Origin: Flaviramulus basaltis
GTDB lineage: Bacteria; Bacteroidota; Bacteroidia; Flavobacteriales; Flavobacteriaceae
Assembly: GCF_900114265.1 (NCBI RefSeq)
Contig: NZ_FPKV01000003.1
Coordinates: forward strand, 248,001-312,000
Direction: 5' to 3'
DNA length: 64,000 nucleotides
In this document: positions 28,051 through 37,127 of the stretch, one piece after another
Layout: each line of letters begins with the position of its first letter
Numbering within the stretch: the stretch's first letter is position 1
Notes under the pieces: model-generated
What the model was told of the DNA's origin: nothing
The model's database searches: none
What the model saw: the letters and a program-made list of their open reading frames with translations, nothing else
Position numbers and translations under genes: made by a program

Positions 28051-30540
28051 TTATTGTTTTATAAATTGATAAGTGTATTGCTTAATTTTTATAAAATAGA
28101 TACCATTTACGAGATTTGAAACCTTTATTTCGTTGCTGTTTGCTGTTAATTCATGTGTTGTTATATGCTGTCCCGTTATGTTATAAATATTAACAGAAGT
28201 ATCTTCATTTAAACCACTAACGAATAAATCATTATTTGAAGGATTAGGATAAATAAAAATTTTATTAACATCTTTAATTTTAAAATCTTCAGTACTTAAT
28301 GCATAGTCAGAAGTTTCATCTATATAATTATCATCATAATCTACTTTGTCATAAGATGTTTTAGAACGATCGGTATCATAAGGAGGTAATAGAACACGTG
28401 AACCATTAGGTCCAGCAAGAAACACTTCACCAGTAATAGGGGAAACTGCTAAACCATTATGAAAAGTATTTGGAAATCCGTCGCTTATATTTGTCCATGT
28501 GTCACCAGCATCTTGAGAGATAAAAAGTTTATTCCCAGTATTAACACGCTGATTTAACATATACATAATATTTGGATATCTTGGGTCAATAGTAAAACGA
28601 TTTACATAAAATCCTACTTCAGCAGCAGCTTCTATAGGTGCTATGTCTTTATCTGTATCTGTACTTAAATTCCATTCTGTAATAGTTCCTGTTGCACTGT
28701 TTGTATAAAAAATATCTGGGTTTGTTGGATGTACTACAAATAAATAATTTCTTGCACCACTTGGCACATTAAGTTTCCATGCATTATTAATAATAACAGG
28801 AGTCCATGTCTCACCTTTATCTAGAGATCGATATACATTTCTACTAGCTCCTAAATTATCAAGGGCATAAATAATATCGCCATTACTTGGTGCCATACCA
28901 CATATTGTAGTATTTATAGGTATATTACTTAATGTTGTCCATGTCTCACCATAATCATCTGATATATCTCTATATTGATAGGCATATTGAGGAGATTGCG
29001 GATTAAACCCAACAAAATGCCTTTGTTTAAGTTCATCTATACTAAGTTCCCAAGTAACCCCAAAATCAGTAGAACGAACCAATCTACCACTTGAAGTTGT
29101 ATTTACACTTGCTAAAATAATATTAGAATTAGAAGGACATATAGCAGAACCGTAAACAGTTGTTCTATAACCAGAAGGAAGAAAATCTTTTACAGTACTT
29201 TCTTTAAAAGTTATTCCTCCATCATTAGTAGTCATTACACCTCTGTCAAGACAAAAGTAGGCAAACTTGTTTTCATCAGTAGAGTCGAACATTTGTCCTA
29301 AACTAATACCATTATAATGAGTACCATTAAATCCATCGCTAGAATCTATCCAATTTTTACCGGCATCATCTGTTTGATGAAACACAGCATGACCTTGTGC
29401 AAAAGCTCTATCGGGATTTCTGGGATCTGGTATGATGTTGGCAAAACGACTACTAATCCCATAAGTCCATTCACTAAATTTATTGCCTAGCCTTCCTTCT
29501 GATGATGTGTAATTATAAAAAGTTGTTCCACCATTTATTGTTGCTCTAACTTGTCCTTGACTACCATTAACCCCTACGATATAAATCACGTCAGGATAGC
29601 CTTCATTATAATAGGCTAATTCTAGATTAGACCAAAAGTATAAGGGACTCCATGTAGTTCCTCCGTCTGTAGATTTATATAAACCTTTGCTAGCCACGGG
29701 AACAATAAGTGTTTGGGCATCACTAGAAATGTATACCTTACCATAAACAGACCCTGCAGGTAGCCCTCCAACTCCACTTACGTTGGTAACTTGTCCGCCT
29801 GAAGTATTGGCATTATCTAACTTAAACAATCCATCAACTCCATACAAATACAATTTATTTTCATTTAAAGGATCAATTTTAATACCATGTATACTAGTTC
29901 CAAATGTTGCTTGAGGTAGCTCTCGTATTTCACTCCATGTTTCTCCACCGTCATCAGACATTAAAAGGCCGTCGTCAGCATTATCTGAGTCTGCTGGTGT
30001 TGCTTCTTTTCTGTATTCGCTAAAAGCGGCATACCAACGTGTTGCATATCCTAAAGCTATAGATTTAGTTGAGGGAGCATATGCTATTAATTTTGTAGCA
30101 GCTCTAATTTCACCTAATTTAGATCTAATAGCAACCCGATTCCAATTTAAACCTCCATCTTTTGTAAGATAAATTCCTTGATAATCTTGATGGGTATCAT
30201 CATAATACCTACTATAAGCAGCTGTTAAAACTCTGTTTTCATCTAGTGGGTCTGCTTCAATGCTAATTATACCTGGTGCGTGTAATCCCCTATTTCTAAG
30301 ATTATTCCAGAATTTACCACCATCCTTAGAAACCCAAACGCCACTTACATCTTGCCCGGCATATATTCTATCTGGATTGGCATCGCTATAAGTAAAATCA
30401 AGCATAAATTGCTCATGATCTCCTGGTTGCAAACCCGCATCAATTTCATCTTGAGTCATTATCGGGAGCAATTTTATTTGACTAGCGCTATTAAAAGTGA
30501 TAGCTAAAAATCCAAAGGATAATAAAAAGAACTTTCTCAT
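28051..30540 (-). CDS. Asp-box beta-propeller protein 1 with T9SS sorting domain
   Basis: 829 residues: signal peptide, Asp-box propeller region (about 30-740; 'SKDGGKFWNNL', 'TKDGGLNWNRV', 'SDDGGETWSEI', 'STDGGTTWSPL', 'SQDAGDTWTNI') and a T9SS type A domain ('IYPNPSNNDLFVSGL...VNGIYFIKIKQYTYQFIKQ'). It is clearly paralogous to the next two genes, from which it is separated by only 4 bp. It should be exported to the cell surface or medium. The conserved acidic residues of the blocks 'PGDHEQFMLDFTYSD' and 'IIPDPRNPDRAFAQGH' are candidate active-site positions. Enzyme class unknown; the context suggests action on the PUL 1 polysaccharide. Confidence 0.87.
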   Translation of the reverse strand: MRKFFLLSFGFLAITFNSASQIKLLPIMTQDEIDAGLQPGDHEQFMLDFTYSDANPDRIYAGQDVSGVWVSKDGGKFWNNLRNRGLHAPGIISIEADPLDENRVLTAAYSRYYDDTHQDYQGIYLTKDGGLNWNRVAIRSKLGEIRAATKLIAYAPSTKSIALGYATRWYAAFSEYRKEATPADSDNADDGLLMSDDGGETWSEIRELPQATFGTSIHGIKIDPLNENKLYLYGVDGLFKLDNANTSGGQVTNVSGVGGLPAGSVYGKVYISSDAQTLIVPVASKGLYKSTDGGTTWSPLYFWSNLELAYYNEGYPDVIYIVGVNGSQGQVRATINGGTTFYNYTSSEGRLGNKFSEWTYGISSRFANIIPDPRNPDRAFAQGHAVFHQTDDAGKNWIDSSDGFNGTHYNGISLGQMFDSTDENKFAYFCLDRGVMTTNDGGITFKESTVKDFLPSGYRTTVYGSAICPSNSNIILASVNTTSSGRLVRSTDFGVTWELSIDELKQRHFVGFNPQSPQYAYQYRDISDDYGETWTTLSNIPINTTICGMAPSNGDIIYALDNLGASRNVYRSLDKGETWTPVIINNAWKLNVPSGARNYLFVVHPTNPDIFYTNSATGTITEWNLSTDTDKDIAPIEAAAEVGFYVNRFTIDPRYPNIMYMLNQRVNTGNKLFISQDAGDTWTNISDGFPNTFHNGLAVSPITGEVFLAGPNGSRVLLPPYDTDRSKTSYDKVDYDDNYIDETSDYALSTEDFKIKDVNKIFIYPNPSNNDLFVSGLNEDTSVNIYNITGQHITTHELTANSNEIKVSNLVNGIYFIKIKQYTYQFIKQ

Positions 30541-30587
30541 TTCAATATTTTTTTAATTTTAATTAGAATCTTTATTTCTTTAATGTT

Positions 30588-32897
30588 TTAGTTGTTATCT
30601 TTTTTTACAAAAATGCTTTTTTTGAGTAAATCTTTATCAAGAGATGATGATCCTACCATTACAATAAATTCTCCAGCTTCTACAATTGGTTTTAACTTTT
30701 TGTCTAAAAACATTAACTTATCGGGTGTTATGGTAAACTGTAATCTTTTTGTTTCTTTTGGTTTTAGTGAAACACGTGCAAAGTCTTTTAGTTCTTTTAC
30801 TGGTCTTGTGACCTGACTAAACTTATCTCTAATATATAGTTGAACAATCTCTATGCCTTCCATGTTTCCATTATTGGTAACATCAATACTTACAGTTGTA
30901 TTTTCGTTCTTATTTATTTCAGTTTTTGTTAATTTAAGATTACTGTATGCGTAATTATTATATGATAAACCAAAACCAAAAGGAAATAAAGGTTTGCTAG
31001 AGTTTATGGCATATGGATGAAAATATTGAGAAGGTTTGTGATTGTAAATCATTTGAATTTGTCCTGAGCTTCTAGGAATTGAAATAGGAAGTTTTGCTGA
31101 TGGATTGACTTTCCCATAAATAATTTCGGCTATTGCTTGCCCGCCATACATACCAGGTTCCCATGCTTGTATAACCACATCTACATCATCTAAAACACTT
31201 TCAATACTTAAAGGTCTTCCTGTAATAAGAATTAAAATAGTTGGTTTTCCTGAAGCGGCTACTTTTTTTATAAGTTCATTTTGTAGACCAACTAGGTTAA
31301 TATCTGAGCGGTCTTTATCTTCTCCGCTAGTTTTATCATCCCAACGAAAACGCATCATATATTCTCCAGCAACAACAATGTTTAAGTCACTTGATTTAGC
31401 TACTTCAGCAGCTTCAGCTACTTTTTTTGCATCCATTTTTTGTGGATTCCATCCTTGGTCTACAAAGGTGTATTCAACATTAGGAGCGACCATTTTAAGT
31501 CCTTCCAAAATAGTGATTACATTTTCGTCTTTCTGTATAGCACTCCAATCTCCCAAAATATTTTGGTCATTTGCATTGATTCCGGTAACCATTATTTTTT
31601 GGTAAGTCTTTTTTAAAGGTAATATATCCTCGTTTTTCAGTAGTATTATACTATTTCTAGATGCGTCCAATGCTGTTGCTCTATGTTCAGGATTTAAACG
31701 AATTTTCATCGTTTTATCTACATCAGCGTAAGGGGCTTCAAATAATCCTAATCGAAATTTTATTTCTAAAATTTTGTAAACCGAAGTATCTATGCGAGAT
31801 TCTGGAATATGTCCTTCTTTTACTAATTCGGTAACCAATTTATTCCACTCGACTCCATGCATATGTAAATCCATTCCTGCCATAATTGACTGGTAATAGG
31901 CATCTTTTAAGCTCGTAGCTGTGCCATGTAAGTCGTGTAAGTGCTCTATATCCATCCAATCACTTACAACAAATCCTTTAAAACCCCATTCATCTCTTAA
32001 TACGTCTTGCATTAACCATTCATTACTATGACAAGGAATGCCATTTAGCTCATTATGTGCTGTCATTAATGACATGGCACCAGCCTCAACAGTAGCTTTA
32101 AATGGAGGAAAGAAGACTTCTCTTATAGTACGCTCAGATAAATCTGTAGGTGATCCATTAGTACCATTAATAGGTTGGCTACCACCAACAAAATGTTTAA
32201 TGCAAGCTAAAACATCTTGGTCTGAATCTAAGTTTTGTTGGTACCCTTTAACAGTTTCAATACCCATAAGTGATACCAAATAAGGATCTTCTCCATAAGT
32301 TTCACCAACACGTCCCCAACGTGCATCACGAGCTACTTCAACATTAGGATTAAATGTCCAGTGCATATTCATAGCTCTCATCTCTTTAGCTGTTTGTCTA
32401 GCAATGGTATATGCCATTTTTGTATCAAATGAAGATGCCAAACCAATGTTTGTTGGATACACTGTATTATCTAATGCATTTGAATTGCCATGAATAGCAT
32501 CAATACCAAACATTAAGGGGATTTTTAAACGACTCTTCATAGCAAGTGACTGTAAATAATTAGCATCCTCAATAGTAAGCACATGAAGGTAGGAAGAGAC
32601 AAGTCCTTTTTTAGTTATTTCTTCTAAGTCGTTTATAGAAATACCTGGATAAAAAGCATTTGCGGTATTTGTTTTTAGGTCTTCCTCCGTCATATTACCC
32701 ATATTTCTTTTAATATGTTCTAATCCAACAAATTGGTTCATCTGTCCAACTTTTTCTTCTATAGTCATTCGACTTAATAAGTCGTTTATTCGATCTTTTA
32801 ACAATGCTTTAGGGTTTTGGTAATTATGATTTTGACCAATAGCAATAATAGATATCAGATAAGTAAGTATCATTAAAGCTTTAGTTCTCTTGTACAT
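30588..32897 (-). CDS. GH3-family beta-glycosidase
   Basis: 769 residues with a signal peptide ('IIAIGQNHNYQN'). The TIM barrel domain holds 'KHFVGGSQPINGTN' and the nucleophile Asp313 in 'GFVVSDWMDIEHLHD'. The (alpha/beta)6 sandwich follows ('GQAIAEIIYGKVNPSAKLPIS'), then a fibronectin III-like C-terminal domain ('VTNNGNMEGIEIVQLYIRD'). This is the BglX-like layout of periplasmic beta-glucosidases/xylosidases. It is the first gene of the leftward operon, with a 112-bp leader carrying the GntR operator. It probably trims exo-linked beta-glucose or beta-xylose side units from the imported oligosaccharides. Confidence 0.95.
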   Translation of the reverse strand: MYKRTKALMILTYLISIIAIGQNHNYQNPKALLKDRINDLLSRMTIEEKVGQMNQFVGLEHIKRNMGNMTEEDLKTNTANAFYPGISINDLEEITKKGLVSSYLHVLTIEDANYLQSLAMKSRLKIPLMFGIDAIHGNSNALDNTVYPTNIGLASSFDTKMAYTIARQTAKEMRAMNMHWTFNPNVEVARDARWGRVGETYGEDPYLVSLMGIETVKGYQQNLDSDQDVLACIKHFVGGSQPINGTNGSPTDLSERTIREVFFPPFKATVEAGAMSLMTAHNELNGIPCHSNEWLMQDVLRDEWGFKGFVVSDWMDIEHLHDLHGTATSLKDAYYQSIMAGMDLHMHGVEWNKLVTELVKEGHIPESRIDTSVYKILEIKFRLGLFEAPYADVDKTMKIRLNPEHRATALDASRNSIILLKNEDILPLKKTYQKIMVTGINANDQNILGDWSAIQKDENVITILEGLKMVAPNVEYTFVDQGWNPQKMDAKKVAEAAEVAKSSDLNIVVAGEYMMRFRWDDKTSGEDKDRSDINLVGLQNELIKKVAASGKPTILILITGRPLSIESVLDDVDVVIQAWEPGMYGGQAIAEIIYGKVNPSAKLPISIPRSSGQIQMIYNHKPSQYFHPYAINSSKPLFPFGFGLSYNNYAYSNLKLTKTEINKNENTTVSIDVTNNGNMEGIEIVQLYIRDKFSQVTRPVKELKDFARVSLKPKETKRLQFTITPDKLMFLDKKLKPIVEAGEFIVMVGSSSLDKDLLKKSIFVKKDNN

Positions 32898-33009
32898 TTT
32901 TTATTTGTATATTTTATCCTTTATTTAACAAAATGTATTAGCTCTTATGGCGAAACTGAATAAAAAGCAACTTAATTTTTAAAATCACGATAACGCTTTT
33001 ATATATTTT

Positions 33010-33023
33010 CTTAACGCACTAAG
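33010..33023 (-). promoter_or_regulatory. Predicted GntR operator, site 3
   Basis: CTTAACGCACTAAG on the plus strand is the exact complement of sites 1 and 2. It begins 12 bp downstream of the minus-strand -7 element, the same spacing as at site 1. It should control the leftward GH3-propeller-sulfatase operon. Confidence 0.8.
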
Positions 33024-33035
33024 TAATTTTATTAA

Positions 33036-33066
33036 CAAATATAAGTTTATTTTGATTATATGCAAA
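33036..33066 (-). promoter_or_regulatory. Promoter of the leftward GH3/propeller operon
   Basis: Read on the minus strand: TTTG (33063-33066), 19-bp spacer, TATATTTG (33036-33043). It is the inverted twin of the promoter at 1436-1466, identical in both boxes and in spacing. Transcription should begin near 33030. Confidence 0.8.
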
Positions 33067-33083
33067 TTGTTTTAATACTTTTG
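33051..33083 (+). promoter_or_regulatory. Promoter of GntR repressor copy 2
   Basis: TTTG at 33051-33054, a 21-bp spacer, TACTTTTG at 33076-33083. It overlaps the divergent leftward promoter. The gene starts 28 bp downstream. The matching promoter of copy 1 has TACTTTTA at -7, one step from consensus. Confidence 0.7.
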
Positions 33084-33111
33084 TGTCGAAATCATAATTT
33101 AATATTGAATA

Positions 33112-33888
33112 ATGAAAGGAATTCCTAAATACATCACTATAAGTAAAGAAATAATACAGAAGATAGAATCAGGAGAATTTCAGCCAGGAGACAAAATCCC
33201 ATCGGAAAATGAGCTAATAGAAATGTATTCGATAAGTAATACTACGGCAAGAAAAAGTTTGCTTGAAGTAGAACTTCAAGGTTGGGCTAATAGAATAAAA
33301 GGAAAAGGCACATTTGTTCTTAATAGGTTTGAAGATAAACACCTAACACGTGTATTAGGGTCTTTTCATGCTGTAAAAGAAAGCTTTACGGATAAATTAA
33401 TAAAAGAAGGATTTACACCAAAGAATGTGGTTTTAGAAAAAACTATCTTAGAAGATGGTATTTCTACAAACATAAACAATAGTCATCATATCATGGAAGG
33501 TCCCGTTCTTAAAATTCGTAAATTACGATATGCAGATTATTCTTTACTAAAAGATGAGACCAAGTATATCTCTATGCTTCATTGTCCAAAAATTAATATA
33601 TTGGATTTAGATTCTCGCTCATTAATTTCAATTTATCAAGAAAAGTACAATTTGAATTTGATAAATGTGGAGCGTACTTTAGGGAATAAAATCTTTCTAT
33701 CATCAGATCCAAATAATTACTTTGAGAATGAGATTCCAACTGTTATATTTATTTTAGATAGTGCTATATTTTGTGATGGTGGTGAAATAGTTGAAATAGA
33801 ACAATCTTACTATCGAGGGGACAAATACAAATTTTCAATCACAACTAAACCGGAATTAATAAAAAATGAAATATCTGTTATTAGCTAG
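33112..33888 (+). CDS. GntR/HutC-family transcriptional repressor, copy 2
   Basis: 258 residues with the same layout as copy 1: winged helix (about 8-72) and UTRA effector domain (about 90-250). About 87% of residues match copy 1; changes concentrate in the UTRA domain (for example 'RYADYSLLKDE' versus 'RYADETLLKDE', 'IFLSSDPNN' versus 'IFSPREPNN') while the helix 'SNTTARKSLLEVE' is unchanged. It is divergent from the GH3 operon and followed immediately by a degenerate operator and a perfect hairpin. The two paralogues may respond to different effectors through one operator. ATG 33112 is supported by conservation with copy 1. Confidence 0.93.
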   Translation: MKGIPKYITISKEIIQKIESGEFQPGDKIPSENELIEMYSISNTTARKSLLEVELQGWANRIKGKGTFVLNRFEDKHLTRVLGSFHAVKESFTDKLIKEGFTPKNVVLEKTILEDGISTNINNSHHIMEGPVLKIRKLRYADYSLLKDETKYISMLHCPKINILDLDSRSLISIYQEKYNLNLINVERTLGNKIFLSSDPNNYFENEIPTVIFILDSAIFCDGGEIVEIEQSYYRGDKYKFSITTKPELIKNEISVIS

Positions 33889-33902
33889 GTTGACGCACTA
33901 AG
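33889..33902 (-). promoter_or_regulatory. Degenerate GntR operator, site 4
   Basis: GTTGACGCACTAAG matches the operator at 12 of 14 positions. It follows the gntR stop codon directly and lies 154 bp before the FAD/Fe-S oxidase gene, so that gene may be a weaker member of the regulon. Confidence 0.5.
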
Positions 33903-33906
33903 AATA

Positions 33907-33935
33907 ATAGTTTTTAGTTTTGAACTAAAAACTAT
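33907..33935. terminator. Perfect AT-rich hairpin after GntR copy 2
   Basis: 13-bp perfect arms (33907-33919 and 33923-33935) with a 3-nt loop. No T-run follows on the plus strand, so it may be a weak terminator of gntR, a protein-binding palindrome, or an mRNA-stabilising hairpin. Position right behind operator site 4 is noteworthy. Confidence 0.5.
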
Positions 33936-34009
33936 CTAATATGAATTATTAGGTAAAATAAAACTTCACAATTACAAATTATAACATAATATATTGCCAT
34001 ACACCACTA

Positions 34010-34040
34010 AAATAAAAATAGACCATTTTTATTTTTTTTT
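34010..34040 (+). terminator. AT-only stem with T-run in the leader of the oxidase gene
   Basis: 10-bp arms (34010-34019 and 34025-34034) of A/T only, followed by a T-run, ending 16 bp before the oxidase start codon. It could be a weak terminator or attenuator, but an all-AT stem is unstable, and the match may be due to base composition. Confidence 0.3.
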
Positions 34041-34055
34041 AAAAACAACTATTTA

Positions 34056-36881
34056 ATGAATATTAAATTAGAACTAGAAAAAATATTGCCTAATAACAGA
34101 GTAAAAACAAGGTATTTAGAATTAGTGTCTTTTGCATCAGATGCAGGTTTCTATCATTTAGTTCCTAAAGCAGTAGTGCGACCTATAAATGAAGAAGAAA
34201 TTATTGATCTATTTAAATTTTCTCAAAAGCATGCAATTCCTTTGGTGTTTCGTGCCGGTGGAACAAGTCTTTCAGGTCAGTCTATTACAGACGGTATTTT
34301 GGTTGATTTGAGTAGTTCTTGGAACAAAATAAACGTTGAGGAAAATGGTAATACGGTTCGTCTACAACCAGGAATAACTGGAGCCATGGTAAATGCATAT
34401 TTAAAGAAATTCTCGCGAAAAATCGGTCCAGATCCTGCCAGTATTAGTGCAGCTATGGTGGGAGGTATTGTTTCTAATAATTCTAGTGGTATGTGTTGCG
34501 GTGTTAAATTGAATTCATATCATACAGTAAATTATCTGCGTTTTATACTCCCTAATGGAAACACATATTCTACAGAAATTAAGGAAGATTATACAAGATT
34601 TGAAGAAATAGAATATAAGTTATTCACTAATTTATCTAATTTAAGAGCCAAAATTTTAACAAATCCAGAGTTGCACGATAAAATCCGAAAAAAATATCTT
34701 ACCAAAAATACTGTTGGATATTCTTTAAATGCTTTTATAGATTTTAAGCACCCTTTAGATATTTTAGCTCATTTGCTAATTGGTGCAGAAGGGACATTGG
34801 CTTTTATCTCTGAAGTTGTATTAAAAACGGTGCCTGATTATAGTCATAAATCAACCGCATTATTATATTTTTCTACTATATCTGATGCTTGTAATGCGAT
34901 TGTTCCATTAAATAATTCAGGAGCTTTAATGGTAGAATTAATGGATAGAGCTTCTTTGAGAGCAGTAGAAAATATGGAATCAATCCCAGATTTTGTAAAG
35001 ACATTACCTGAATTTGCAGCCGCTTTATTAATAGAATATCAGGAAAATAATATTGAAGAATTACATAAAAAAGTAGAATTTTTTTTAAAATCATCTAGCT
35101 CATTAAACTTATTAAAAACAATAGAATTCACAAGTGTCCCTTCTGAAATGGCTTTTTTATGGAAAGTTAGAAAAGGGTTGTTCCCAGCAGTAGGGGCAAT
35201 TAGAGCAAGTGGAACAACCGTAATATTAGAAGATGTTGCATTTCCAGTTGAAAAGATGAGTAATGCTATTGTAGATTTACAGCAGTTGTTTATAAAGCAC
35301 AACTATAATAATGCCATTATTTTTGGACATGCAAAAGATGGCAACATTCATTTTGTAGTTACCCAATCTTTTAATTCTGAAAAAGAAATTAAGAGATATG
35401 ACTTGTTTATTAAAGATGTAGTTAAGTTAGTTATCGAAAAATATGATGGTACCTTAAAAGCAGAACATGGAACAGGTAGGAATATGGCGCCTTTTGTAGA
35501 AACAGAATGGGGTGGATTGGGGTACGAAATCATGAAAATTTTAAAACAATCTATTGACCCATATTTGCTTTTAAATCCGGGAGTAATTATTAATGATGAT
35601 AAAAATACACATATAAAGAACTTAAAAGAACTACCAACTGTTGAAAGTGAAGTTGATACTTGTATTGAATGTGGGTATTGTGAGCATAAATGTCCAAGTA
35701 AGAATTTAACTACTACTCCAAGAAGGCGAATTGTAGTTAGAAGAGCTCTAAAAAAACTTAAAAATGAAGGGGATAAGGAAAACTATAAATTGTTAAAAAA
35801 ACAATATAAATATGATGGACTAGATACTTGTGCAGTTGATGGGCTATGTGCTACAGCCTGTCCTGTTGATATTAATACTGGTGATTTGGTTAAAAGACTT
35901 CGTAGAGAAAATCATTCATCTATATCTAATTCAGTAGCTTTAATAGTTGCAAAAAACTTTAATATAGTTCAATGGGTAATTAGAACTGGTATAAAATCTG
36001 GGATGGCTATTAATAATGTTTTTGGTAAAAAATCTATGAACAAATTAACAACTCAAATAAGGAAGGTAATTCCTAATACACCTTTATGGACAAGTCAGAT
36101 GATATCACCTCCCAAACTTTTAGTTTTAAAATCTAATACATTAAAAAATAAGAATGAATCTAAAATAATCTATTTTCCTTCATGCATTTCAAGGTTACTT
36201 GGAACTTATGAAGAGAAAGAAAAGAATATTATGGAGACCTTTATAAGTGTTTGTGAAAAATCAGGTATTTCGTTATCTGTTTTAAAGAATGCAAATAACA
36301 GTTGTTGTGGACAAATATTCTCATCAAAAGGTCATCAAGACGCATATAATTATACAGCAAACATTATTGTAGAAAAACTTTGGAACGCAACTCAATCAGG
36401 TATAATACCTGTTGTGATAGATGTGAGTTCTTGCGCTTATAGTTTAAAACAACTTAGTTCTGTCTTAAACATAGTAAACAAAGAAAAATATCAAAAGCTA
36501 AAAATCTATGATGCTGTAGAATTTTTACATAATATGGTACTTCCACAAATTCAAATTAAGCAGCGTAAAAACAATATTATTCTACATTCGGTTTGTGCTC
36601 TAGAAAAAATGAAAATTGAAGATAAGTTTCTTAAAATAGCCAAACATTTTGCCAAAGATGTTATTTTGCCAAAAACAAATGGATGTTGTGGAATGGCAGG
36701 GGATAGAGGGTTTTTATTTCCCGAACTCACCAAATCAGCAATCAATACTGAAAAGCAGGAAGTACAAAATGTGTCTTGTGATGGGTATTATGCCTCAACA
36801 AAAACTTGTGAAATGGCTTTGTCTGAGGCAATAAATAAAAATTACGAATCTATTTTGTATTTGGCTGATGAATGTATATAA
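34056..36881 (+). CDS. FAD-binding and [4Fe-4S] oxidoreductase, D-lactate dehydrogenase/glycolate oxidase-like fusion
   Basis: 941 residues. The N-terminal half is a GlcD-like FAD domain ('PLVFRAGGTSLSGQ', 'RLQPGITGAMVNAYL', 'VGGIVSNNSSGM', 'FGHAKDGNIHF', 'KAEHGTGRNMAPFVE'). Then come two ferredoxin motifs: 'CIECGYCEHKCP' (about 528) and 'CAVDGLCATACP' (about 589). The C-terminal part has two CCG-type domains ('NSCCGQ', 'NGCCGM') as in GlcF. Such fusions oxidise D-lactate or related 2-hydroxy acids and pass electrons to the respiratory chain. Rhamnose and fucose breakdown yields lactaldehyde/lactate, which makes a role in PUL 1 sugar catabolism plausible. Substrate and stereochemistry are not proven. 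Confidence 0.88.
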   Translation: MNIKLELEKILPNNRVKTRYLELVSFASDAGFYHLVPKAVVRPINEEEIIDLFKFSQKHAIPLVFRAGGTSLSGQSITDGILVDLSSSWNKINVEENGNTVRLQPGITGAMVNAYLKKFSRKIGPDPASISAAMVGGIVSNNSSGMCCGVKLNSYHTVNYLRFILPNGNTYSTEIKEDYTRFEEIEYKLFTNLSNLRAKILTNPELHDKIRKKYLTKNTVGYSLNAFIDFKHPLDILAHLLIGAEGTLAFISEVVLKTVPDYSHKSTALLYFSTISDACNAIVPLNNSGALMVELMDRASLRAVENMESIPDFVKTLPEFAAALLIEYQENNIEELHKKVEFFLKSSSSLNLLKTIEFTSVPSEMAFLWKVRKGLFPAVGAIRASGTTVILEDVAFPVEKMSNAIVDLQQLFIKHNYNNAIIFGHAKDGNIHFVVTQSFNSEKEIKRYDLFIKDVVKLVIEKYDGTLKAEHGTGRNMAPFVETEWGGLGYEIMKILKQSIDPYLLLNPGVIINDDKNTHIKNLKELPTVESEVDTCIECGYCEHKCPSKNLTTTPRRRIVVRRALKKLKNEGDKENYKLLKKQYKYDGLDTCAVDGLCATACPVDINTGDLVKRLRRENHSSISNSVALIVAKNFNIVQWVIRTGIKSGMAINNVFGKKSMNKLTTQIRKVIPNTPLWTSQMISPPKLLVLKSNTLKNKNESKIIYFPSCISRLLGTYEEKEKNIMETFISVCEKSGISLSVLKNANNSCCGQIFSSKGHQDAYNYTANIIVEKLWNATQSGIIPVVIDVSSCAYSLKQLSSVLNIVNKEKYQKLKIYDAVEFLHNMVLPQIQIKQRKNNIILHSVCALEKMKIEDKFLKIAKHFAKDVILPKTNGCCGMAGDRGFLFPELTKSAINTEKQEVQNVSCDGYYASTKTCEMALSEAINKNYESILYLADECI

Positions 36882-37127
36882 TTTTGAATGCTAAGTTATA
36901 AGTTTGTAATTGAATCAAATTTTTTTAATTCCAATATTAAAAGGTTCGATATTTTTTCTGTTCGCTCTACTAATCAATATTCAATTGTTTTATATTATAT
37001 GAATTTAATAATTATTAAAAAAATAGTATATTTGAATTGGTAATGGAAAATTAATATTTCACTATTGTTTCAACATATTTATCGATAAAGTTTGATGGAA
37101 CAATAAATATAGGGTTTTAAGCAAATA

